A stretch of DNA of 64,000 nt from assembly GCA_021775415.1 (NCBI GenBank), contig JAJFHV010000013.1:310001-374000 (forward strand). Direction: 5' to 3'. The position numbers and the translations under genes were made by a program. Below the pieces are notes generated by a model. The model did no database searches, was not told the origin of the DNA, and was given only the letters and a program-made list of their open reading frames with translations. Positions 20,407 through 29,201 of the stretch are shown in pieces (the stretch's first letter is position 1; each line of letters starts with the position of its first letter). Source of the stretch: Hyphomicrobiales bacterium. GTDB lineage: Bacteria > Pseudomonadota > Alphaproteobacteria > Rhizobiales > Rhizobiaceae.

Positions 20407-21550
20407 GTGACGCCGTGAAGAGCTGCATTGGAGCATTAGCCGAAGTCGCAATGACGGGAAGTCGGGTTTTTGAAAAAAAGAAAGACGCTGACCGAAACCA
20501 GCGCCTCCCTGTTTCAAACGGTGTTACCAATCTATAAAAACGCCAATCTACCGGAAGGCTTCTCGTCGTCTTTCAAAACCGGCCCACGCGCCTAAAGTGA
20601 CCTAAGAATTCTTGCGAACTCCTCCGCCCGCTTCCATTTCACCCCATCCTTCGCAAGCTCCAGACAGAATTCCATTTCCGCGTTGCAGTTTCGGTTTACC
20701 CGCCGTTCTGCAATCTATCGGGGCGCAATCCGCGTTTGCATCCGCTTCGTGCGCAGCCTCGGTGGCATCCCGGTATCAATAAGTGTTTCGTAAAAAACAC
20801 CCGCCGGTCGTCCGGGTCCGAGTAGGCCCTGGTTGAACTTTACGTCTCACGGCCACGTGGGGTTTCAAGTTCAGGACGTTTGAGCATGGTGTACTGAAAT
20901 TAAATTGGAGTCGAATCACGCTACATTTCACCTGTTGATGAGTGTGGAAAACCACAATACGTGGGATAAAATCTGCCTTACTTAATCTTTAAACTGGGAA
21001 GTAAGTCAACCTTAAGTAATTGAGATAACAAAGCAAAACTTCTCTTTCTAGATTGTCAAACAAGCGAATCTATATTTTCATCTATCCCCGCTTTCAAAAC
21101 CTCATAGATAATCCTCGTACTGTCGTTCTGCACAAACATCGGACGCGTCACCAACTGAAGGTGGAATGACAGATGCGGAGCGGCGGTGGCCATGTCTATC
21201 ATCCGGCGAGGGTCTTTGACTTTCAGGGTGGCGAAACGTGGGCGGCTTACGGACAAGAAACGGTCCAAGAGGCTTTGTCGGGACAGTGTGCTGAAGAGTT
21301 CGACACTGACATCAAATCTCCGCGCGGGGCCTGGCGCCCACGCACACACGGGCTTTTTATCCGGTTTCTGGGTCCCGCGTTTGTGCCTTCTCATTTATGA
21401 CGCTACCTCGATTGAGGTGAGTGAAGGCATCTGTACATCCGCTCACTGCAATTTGAAGCCGCCACACACTGGCGTTATTCGAAGTGAATACCAGCAATGG
21501 TAAAACTGGCTAGAGTGTCCGCCAACAATTCAAACAAGAGATCACACATC
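20407..21550. other. 1.1-kb region without a convincing gene, possibly decayed or repeat-derived
   Basis: Between the GGDEF-EAL and DM13 genes I see no protein I can recognise. On the minus strand short fragments look protein-like but are broken by stops: about 15 codons near 20840-20890, and a stretch ending at 20592 interrupted by a TAG near 20717. A 112-codon minus frame (21056-21394) is rich in Pro, Arg and Trp; its sequence includes the strings GGGACCCAGAAACCGG and GTCATTCCACC, which resemble dispersed intergenic repeats of Alphaproteobacteria (recollection). An AT-rich section at 20930-21060 contains inverted TTACTTAA/TTAAGTAA arms. A small RNA or repeat cannot be excluded. Confidence 0.45.
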
Positions 21551-21934
21551 ATGAACCTGAAATTGCCGGTAAAACCGTTCTTCGCCATCGCTTTGATGTT
21601 TTCAAGTCTTTCCATTGCCGCCGCCGCGGAGGTTATAAAAACCGGCAATCTGCAGGGTGATCGGGTGAAATATACCCAAGGGTCGGTAAAAATAGTCAAG
21701 GATGGCGATGCCTACTCAATCAAGCTTGGCAGCAATTTCAAGACCAAATCCGGCCCGGCACTTTATGTTTACCTCGGTAACGGCGCCCCACAAAAGCGAA
21801 TCGGCAGGTTAAAGTCGACGAGTGGTGCGCAAAGCTATTCGCTTCCTTCCTCGGTCAATCCGGCCAATTACTCGAAAATTTACATCTATTGCGTGCCTTA
21901 CAATGTAATTTTTGGGAGTGGCAGTATCAATTAG
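21551..21934 (+). CDS. Secreted DM13-domain protein
   Basis: A 127-residue exported protein: Sec signal peptide to about residue 25 (FFAIALMFSSLSIAAAA), then a single DM13 domain. DM13 features seen are the opening GNLQGDRVKYTQGSVKIV, the GSNFKTKSGPALYVYLG core, LKSTSGAQSYSLPSSVNPANYSKIYIYC and the closing VPYNVIFGSG with the near-invariant cysteine. DM13 domains are proposed to act in redox or electron transfer in the periplasm; that role is a family-level proposal. The ATG at 21551 is chosen because it begins the signal peptide; the frame is open further upstream. Confidence 0.85.
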   Translation: MNLKLPVKPFFAIALMFSSLSIAAAAEVIKTGNLQGDRVKYTQGSVKIVKDGDAYSIKLGSNFKTKSGPALYVYLGNGAPQKRIGRLKSTSGAQSYSLPSSVNPANYSKIYIYCVPYNVIFGSGSIN

Positions 21935-22038
21935 AAGACAACCAAGATGATCGAATAACTTCCCGCGCGGTCCAAATCGAGTATATTACTTTCGTATAAA
22001 TGGATTCGGATGCTCTCCGGATCCAGAACGGAGTATTG

Positions 22039-22593
22039 ATGCGCGAACGCCCAGAAAAACCGTTTTTTGGTCCGGAAGACGCCCGGCTTGATCCGAAGAA
22101 CCCGCCGGAAATCAGGCCCTGGAGGTCACTGGCGAAGGCTGTGAGCTGGCGGGCGGTCGGTACAATCGACACGCTGATATTGTCTTTTGTGCTAATTACC
22201 TATCTTGGGCCGCTGGTCGGTATGGACCCGAATGCCTCAAATGCCGATGTGCTGGAAACCGCGTCCTATATCGCAATTACGGAGGTCGCAACCAAGCTTG
22301 TACTCTTCTATCTTCACGAACGCTTTTGGGCGAGACTTGGTTGGGGGGTGTCGGTTGAGGACGGCAAGCGGCGTGAGACCCACGCGCGTACAGCGACCAA
22401 AACCACCACTTGGCGAGTGCTGGCCAGTGCGGACACCATGGTGCTCGCCTTCATCTTTACCGGCAACATCACAACGGCCATTTCAATTGGCGGGTTTGAA
22501 GTGATTACCAAGCTTATCCTGTATTATTTCCACGAACGTATCTGGTCCAAATTGCCGTATGGCATTGTCCATGAAGACCAGCAGGCCGGATAG
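22039..22593 (+). CDS. Tandem DUF2061 membrane protein
   Basis: A 184-residue predicted inner-membrane protein containing two copies of the DUF2061 unit. Copy one runs KAVSWRAVGTIDTLILSF to KLVLFYLHERFWARLGWG, copy two KTTTWRVLASADTMVLAF to KLILYYFHERIWSKLPYG; each has the W-R, D-T and HER-W hallmarks and two hydrophobic helices. I place the start at the ATG at 22039 because GGAG precedes it by six bases; an earlier ATG at 22000 lacks such a site. Function is unknown. The 3' end is only two bases from the end of the convergent lapA gene. Confidence 0.85.
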   Translation: MRERPEKPFFGPEDARLDPKNPPEIRPWRSLAKAVSWRAVGTIDTLILSFVLITYLGPLVGMDPNASNADVLETASYIAITEVATKLVLFYLHERFWARLGWGVSVEDGKRRETHARTATKTTTWRVLASADTMVLAFIFTGNITTAISIGGFEVITKLILYYFHERIWSKLPYGIVHEDQQAG

Positions 22594-22595
22594 GT

Positions 22596-22958
22596 TCAAG
22601 CGGCCTTGTCGGAATGGGGTATAGCGGGCAGACCAGGCGCATACTCTTGTGGTGCATTGTCGCTTGCGTGCACCAGATTTTCGCTCTGCCGGCGATAGCG
22701 CGCCGCCTCATTGCGGCTGACGCGCAGTTCTTTGCGGTACTTGCCCTGGCTCCACCAGGTTACCAATCCACCAACCACCATGCCTATAAGCAAAGCGCCA
22801 AACAGAAAGACAAAAAACGGCAGGGTGAAAGAAAGTGCAGGTTCAACCGTATTTAACGGATCAACGCTGAAACGCACTTCCTGCCGGTTGGCGACTGACA
22901 GGAATATCAGGACAATCGCCAGCGGTAACAAGATCAACAGATTGACAAATTTTCGCAT
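22596..22958 (-). CDS. lapA: LapA-domain (DUF1049) membrane protein
   Basis: A 120-residue protein with two transmembrane helices (about residues 4-22 and 44-68) separated by a short periplasmic stretch with NRQEVRFSVDP, then a charged cytoplasmic tail KYRKELRVSRNEAARYRRQ. This matches the LapA family, linked to lipopolysaccharide assembly and FtsH/LpxC control in enterobacteria; whether it does the same here is inference, since no LapB gene is adjacent. It follows ihfB by 38 nt, the common order rpsA-(sppA)-ihfB-lapA. Confidence 0.82.
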   Translation of the reverse strand: MRKFVNLLILLPLAIVLIFLSVANRQEVRFSVDPLNTVEPALSFTLPFFVFLFGALLIGMVVGGLVTWWSQGKYRKELRVSRNEAARYRRQSENLVHASDNAPQEYAPGLPAIPHSDKAA

Positions 22959-22996
22959 CTCAGTCCTGGCAGTCAGTAGTGATAGGTATGTCGGCT

Positions 22997-23275
22997 TTAC
23001 TTGTTCAGCCGTTCACGCAATTCCTTGCCGGTCTTGAAAAACGGTACCCATTTTTCATCGACCTGTACCTTGGCACCGGTCTTTGGATTTCGACCGGTGC
23101 GGGCCGGGCGATTCTTGACTGAAAATGCACCAAAGCCGCGCAATTCAACCCGGTTTCCATCGGCCAGGGTATTGGTGATTTCCTCAAGGATTGCGTTGAC
23201 GATATTTTCGACATCCCGGTGATACAAATGCGGGTTCTCATTGGCGATTATTTCGACCAGTTCTGACTTGATCAT
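22997..23275 (-). CDS. ihfB: Integration host factor subunit beta
   Basis: HU-family DNA-bending protein that pairs with IHF-alpha. The ATG at 23275 gives a 92-residue protein beginning [17 protein letters not shown]; the open frame extends further but the family starts here. Hallmarks: [24 protein letters not shown] and the DNA-intercalating arm [13 protein letters not shown] with the conserved NP. The C-terminus [12 protein letters not shown] is typical. It lies in the rpsA-sppA-ihfB-lapA run. Confidence 0.96.
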   Translation of the reverse strand: MIKSELVEIIANENPHLYHRDVENIVNAILEEITNTLADGNRVELRGFGAFSVKNRPARTGRNPKTGAKVQVDEKWVPFFKTGKELRERLNK

Positions 23276-23314
23276 CCTAGTATTGCTCCCGCATAAAGCC
23301 ACATATTAAAATCC

Positions 23315-24286
23315 TCAAGAAGCCTGCCAAATTGATACAAGCCCGTCAAGCAATAGCCGTTCACGCAATGTTTTTTCGAGCTCGCCGGCAACGTCCGCAT
23401 TAAGCTCAATACCGAACAATTTCGCAAATTGCACCAGTGCCGCCGGATTGGAAAACAATCCTTCGCGCGGTCGTTTTGGTGTCCAGTTGATAATTTCAAG
23501 ATCACTGGAAAGCTTACGCTCCGTGGTGAGCCACTCAACCGCCTTGTCTTCCCCGCCGATTGCATCAACCAGCCCATTTTCCAGACCCTGAGACCCTGTG
23601 AATACACTGCCATCGGCCAGGACCAGAACTTTGTGTTTTGTCAGATTTCGCCGCTCTGCAACCAGATCAACAAACCACCGGTAAGAGTCTTGAATGAGAC
23701 CATCAATCATGGCGAGTGCTTCTGGACTTGCTGGATGAAACGGCGAAGGCTCGGCTTTGAGCGGGGCGGACTTTACCGCATCGATCTTCACGCCGATTTT
23801 GTCGAGAAGTTGAGAAGCATCTGCATACTGAAACAGCACTCCAATAGAACCAACAATCGATGAGCGACGCGCAACGATATGGTCACTGGCCGAAGCAACC
23901 ATGTAGCCAGCCGAAGCGGCAAGGGTCCCAACACTGGTCACCACCGGCTTTTTATCGGCCAGCAAGCGTGTGGCTTCGTAAATTGCCTCACCGCCAACAG
24001 TCGATCCACCAGGCGATGAAATCCGTAAAATGACACCCTCAACCTGTTCGTTTTCACCGAGTGCCTCAAGAAGGTCGAGCAAAGGCTGGTCGTTTGAGAT
24101 AAAGCCCTCAATTTTCACACGCGCGATATGGTTTGAGCTGCGTTTGGAAAACACGTCACCAAGGCCGGAGAAGAATGCAAGGCTTACAAGCAGCACGGCC
24201 AGAACAAGCATGGCAGCAATCCGCCAAAAGCTGACTTTGCGGCGCAATCGCCTGCGATCAATAATCTGGTCGGCTTCGAGCGACAT
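23315..24286 (-). CDS. sppA: Signal peptide peptidase SppA (S49 protease)
   Basis: Membrane-anchored serine protease that degrades cleaved signal peptides. The ATG at 24286 gives 323 residues and has an AAAGG site upstream; a TTG six codons earlier is an alternative. One N-terminal transmembrane helix (FWRIAAMLVLAVLLVSLAFF), then RISSPGGSTVGGEAIYE, the nucleophile region GTLAASAGYMVASASD and the Lys of the catalytic dyad in VKSAPLKAEPSPF. This is the short, single-domain form found in many bacteria. Located between rpsA and ihfB. Confidence 0.94.
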   Translation of the reverse strand: MSLEADQIIDRRRLRRKVSFWRIAAMLVLAVLLVSLAFFSGLGDVFSKRSSNHIARVKIEGFISNDQPLLDLLEALGENEQVEGVILRISSPGGSTVGGEAIYEATRLLADKKPVVTSVGTLAASAGYMVASASDHIVARRSSIVGSIGVLFQYADASQLLDKIGVKIDAVKSAPLKAEPSPFHPASPEALAMIDGLIQDSYRWFVDLVAERRNLTKHKVLVLADGSVFTGSQGLENGLVDAIGGEDKAVEWLTTERKLSSDLEIINWTPKRPREGLFSNPAALVQFAKLFGIELNADVAGELEKTLRERLLLDGLVSIWQAS

Positions 24287-24363
24287 GTCATCTACACCTT
24301 TCAATTTGATGGGCTGGCAAAACTACTAGCATGGCGCAAGATAATCTGCACAAGAATTCAATC

Positions 24364-24395
24364 AAAAAAAAGCCCGCGACGATTGACGCGGGCTT
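24364..24395 (-). terminator. Rho-independent terminator of rpsA
   Basis: Minus-strand reading gives an 8-bp perfect stem (AGCCCGCG / CGCGGGCT) with an 8-nt loop, followed by a run of eight T. It starts about 20 nt after the rpsA stop and precedes sppA, so most rpsA transcripts should end here and sppA-ihfB-lapA need another promoter or read-through. The opposite strand also has a TTTTGTGTTTT tail. Confidence 0.9.
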
Positions 24396-24415
24396 TTGTG
24401 TTTTCAGGCGAAGAA

Positions 24416-26125
24416 CTACTCGGCCTTTTCGTCGCCGCGTTCCTTGAGCGCTGCACCGAGAATATCTCCCAATGATGCACCGGAATCGGTTGAACCATAT
24501 TGCTTGACTGCTTCTTTCTCTTCAGCAATTTCAAGCGCCTTGATCGAAACAGAAATACGACGGGTTTTCTTGTCGAACTGGGTAATCCGGCCATCAACTT
24601 TCTGGCCGACAGCAAACCGTTCTGGTCGCTGCTCATCCCGGTCCCTGGAAAGATCCGAACGCTTGATGAAGGTATTGATATCAGAGTCTGCAATTGAGAC
24701 TTCCAATCCGCCATCCTTCACTTCAAGCACTTCACAGGTAACGATTGCACCTTTACGAAGCGCACCGGTCTCGGCACCTTCAGACATCGGATCACCGCTG
24801 AGCTGTTTGATACCCAGTGAGATGCGTTCTTTTTCCACATCAACATCAAGCACGATGGCTTTGACCATATCACCCTTGTTGTAGTCGGCAATTGCATCTT
24901 CACCTGAGCGGTTCCAGTCAAGGTCAGACAGGTGAACCATGCCGTCCACATCACCTTCAAGCCCGATGAACAATCCGAATTCGGTCTTGTTCTTGACCTC
25001 GCCCTCAACTTCCGCATTGACCGGGAACAGGTCAGCAAAAGCATGCCAAGGATTGTCCAAAGTCTGTTTCAGACCAAGTGATATACGTCGCTTGGCAGAA
25101 TCAACTTCCAGCACAACCACTTCGACTTCCTGCGAAGTTGCAACAATTTTGCCCGGATGCACATTTTTCTTGGTCCACGACATTTCCGACACATGGATCA
25201 GACCTTCAATACCTGGCTCGATTTCAACAAACGCACCATAATCAGTGATGTTGGTCACGCGACCGGTAATTTTGGCTTCAACCGGGTATTTGTCATCGAT
25301 GGTTTCCCAAGGATCTTTCTCAAGCTGTTTCATGCCGAGCGAGATGCGGTGGGTTTCCTGGTTTACCCGAATGATCTGAACATTGACGGTTTGGCCAATG
25401 TTCAAAATCTCACTTGGATGATTGACCCGGTGCCATGCCATATCGGTCACATGCAGCAAGCCATCAATTCCGCCAAGGTCAACGAACGCACCATAGTCGG
25501 TAACATTCTTGACGACGCCTTCAACGACCTGACCTTCTTCAAGGTTTTGGACGATTTCATAACGCTGTTCGGCGCGGCTTTCTTCCAGGATTGAGCGGCG
25601 GGACACAACAATGTTGCCGCGTCGACGGTCCATCTTCAGGATCTGGAAAGGCTGTGCGGTGTTCATCAGCGGTGTCACGTCACGGATTGGACGGATGTCC
25701 ACCTGTGAGCGTGGCAGGAAGGCCATTGCGCCATCGAGATCGACGGTGAAACCGCCCTTGACCTGATTGTAAATGACGCCTTCGACTTTCTCTCCGGCTT
25801 CGAATTGTTTTTCAAGCTTGACCCAGCTTTCTTCGCGACGGGCTTTTTCCCGTGAAAGAACTGCTTCGCCCATTGCATTTTCGACGCGCTCGACAAATAC
25901 CTCGACTTCGTCGCCGGGTTTCAAGCTGCCGTCCTTGGCGCTAACGCCAAATTCCTTGAGTGCTACTCGACCCTCAACCTTGAGACCGACATCAATCACT
26001 GCGAGGTCTTTTTCAATCGCCGTGATTATACCCTTGACCACTGCGCCTTCAACGACATCGTGGGTTTCAAAGGATTGTTCAAGAAGACTTTCGAAGTCTT
26101 CCAGGGTTGGATTTGCTACTGACAT
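24416..26125 (-). CDS. rpsA: 30S ribosomal protein S1
   Basis: RNA-binding protein that brings mRNA to the 30S subunit. The ATG at 26125 has a strong CCAGGAG site and gives 569 residues, as usual in Alphaproteobacteria; the frame is open to 26203 but those codons lie in the leader. Six S1 (OB-fold) repeats are recognisable, for example VEGAVVKGIITAIEKD, EGVVKNVTDYGAFVDLGGIDGLLHVTDM, KITGRVTNITDYGAFVEI and VEGEVKNKTEFGLFIGL. It lies about 200 nt downstream of cmk, the classical cmk-rpsA order, and ends with a strong terminator. Confidence 0.97.
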   Translation of the reverse strand: MSVANPTLEDFESLLEQSFETHDVVEGAVVKGIITAIEKDLAVIDVGLKVEGRVALKEFGVSAKDGSLKPGDEVEVFVERVENAMGEAVLSREKARREESWVKLEKQFEAGEKVEGVIYNQVKGGFTVDLDGAMAFLPRSQVDIRPIRDVTPLMNTAQPFQILKMDRRRGNIVVSRRSILEESRAEQRYEIVQNLEEGQVVEGVVKNVTDYGAFVDLGGIDGLLHVTDMAWHRVNHPSEILNIGQTVNVQIIRVNQETHRISLGMKQLEKDPWETIDDKYPVEAKITGRVTNITDYGAFVEIEPGIEGLIHVSEMSWTKKNVHPGKIVATSQEVEVVVLEVDSAKRRISLGLKQTLDNPWHAFADLFPVNAEVEGEVKNKTEFGLFIGLEGDVDGMVHLSDLDWNRSGEDAIADYNKGDMVKAIVLDVDVEKERISLGIKQLSGDPMSEGAETGALRKGAIVTCEVLEVKDGGLEVSIADSDINTFIKRSDLSRDRDEQRPERFAVGQKVDGRITQFDKKTRRISVSIKALEIAEEKEAVKQYGSTDSGASLGDILGAALKERGDEKAE

Positions 26126-26326
26126 AAATACTCCTGGTCGGAACGGGCATTCCTGCGGTTCCGAAAGCGCCATTGGTTCGTGTTGCGTTTGACCAAATTC
26201 CATTCACCCGGGCTAACAAAATGTATTGCCGGATTGTGGCGCAATGAACGGATATCGGTCGCCATCAAAATAAACGGGTGCAAAATCCGTTGAATATCTC
26301 CAATCAGACTGCACCCCATTTTTGTT

Positions 26327-28350
<2,024 letters not shown>

Positions 28351-28464
28351 TCATCAGCATTTGCAGGCAGAATTTGTCGCCAATCGAATATTGCTGAATT
28401 TGGGTTTTGACACAGCTTCGTTTGGAAGCTATGGAAACGCCAAATCCATCACATGAGGTGTACT

Positions 28465-28947
28465 GTGGCCAAGGCAAGTTTGGGGACCAAGAGGGTCTGC
28501 CCCGAGACCGAGCGGAAATTCTACGATCTTGAAAAGGATCCGATCGTTTCACCCTATACGGGCAAGGAATATTCAATCTCCTTTTTTGAAGGCGATCCGC
28601 CTGTCGTTGTAAAGAAGGCGGATGTTCCCAAACCTGAGGAAGAAAAGGTTGAAGATAAGGCAGAAGATAAAGCTGAAGATAAGGCTGAAGAAGAAGTTGT
28701 TGCAGAAGTCGAGTTGGAAGATGACGATGATGCGCCTGAAATCATCAGCCTTGAAGATGCTGAAGACGATACAGACGACGACGATGAAAATGATGAAGAA
28801 ATTCCCGACATTCCCGACATTCCCGAGGTTGAGGATGACGATGAAGAAGACGCGGCCGAGGACAATACCTTCCTTGAGACAGACGACGAGGATGATGATC
28901 TCTCTGACGTGATCGTTGGCGTCGAAGGAAAAGACGACGAAAGCTGA
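28465..28947 (+). CDS. TIGR02300 (FYDLN acid) family protein
   Basis: A 160-residue alphaproteobacterial protein of unknown function. The start is the GTG at 28465, giving the family N-terminus MAKASLGTKRVCPET; an ATG four codons earlier is also in frame. The first 45 residues carry the family core RKFYDLEKDPIVSPYTGKEY; the rest is extremely acidic and low in complexity, with repeated KAED and PDI units. FYDLE replaces the usual FYDLN and most zinc-ribbon cysteines of distant relatives are absent. It is divergent from aroA and followed by a hairpin and tRNA-Ala, a standard Hyphomicrobiales arrangement. Confidence 0.88.
   Translation: MAKASLGTKRVCPETERKFYDLEKDPIVSPYTGKEYSISFFEGDPPVVVKKADVPKPEEEKVEDKAEDKAEDKAEEEVVAEVELEDDDDAPEIISLEDAEDDTDDDDENDEEIPDIPDIPEVEDDDEEDAAEDNTFLETDDEDDDLSDVIVGVEGKDDES
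28651..28686 (+). repeat. In-frame 12-nt tandem repeat in the TIGR02300 gene
   Basis: Three consecutive near-identical 12-nt units, GAAGATAAGGCA-type, encode repeated EDKA. Because the unit is a multiple of three, copy-number change would alter length without breaking the frame. Confidence 0.7.
28801..28827 (+). repeat. In-frame 9-nt tandem repeat in the TIGR02300 gene
   Basis: Three copies of ATTCCCGA(C/G) encode IPD-IPD-IPE within the acidic tail. Confidence 0.7.
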
Positions 28948-28962
28948 TCTGGCTTGATAATC

Positions 28963-28991
28963 CAAACCGCGCTCGCTAAGAACGCGGTTTG
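28963..28991 (+). terminator. Hairpin after the TIGR02300 gene
   Basis: CAAACCGCG and CGCGGTTTG form a 9-bp perfect stem with an 11-nt loop, starting 16 nt after the stop codon. The T tract is short (it is inside the stem), so termination may be partial. Confidence 0.6.
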
Positions 28992-29049
28992 ATGATCTGC
29001 TAAAGGGCGGATCACACCTGCAGTCAATTTGCAGGGTTCCCATGGAAAT

Positions 29050-29125
<76 letters not shown>

Positions 29126-29201
29126 TTCTCCAAATGATTTTCGTGATATTTTTGAACAGGTTAAGGGGTAATCCGTTACCTTGGCATTATTGGTATCATC
29201 G

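Noticed and set aside
20592-20675. Short minus-strand fragment of 27 codons with protein-like composition
   Set aside because: It is too short, has an in-frame stop upstream near 20717 and no family I can name. It may be a pseudogene remnant but this cannot be shown.
21056-21394. 112-codon open frame on the minus strand
   Set aside because: No recognisable domain, odd Pro/Arg/Trp-rich composition and no clear ribosome binding site. It overlaps sequence that looks repeat-like, so I describe it as part of the gene-free island rather than as a gene.
26276-26316. GGGTGCA/TGCACCC stem in the rpsA leader
   Set aside because: Only 7 bp with a 27-nt loop; insufficient to claim a ribosomal-protein regulatory structure.
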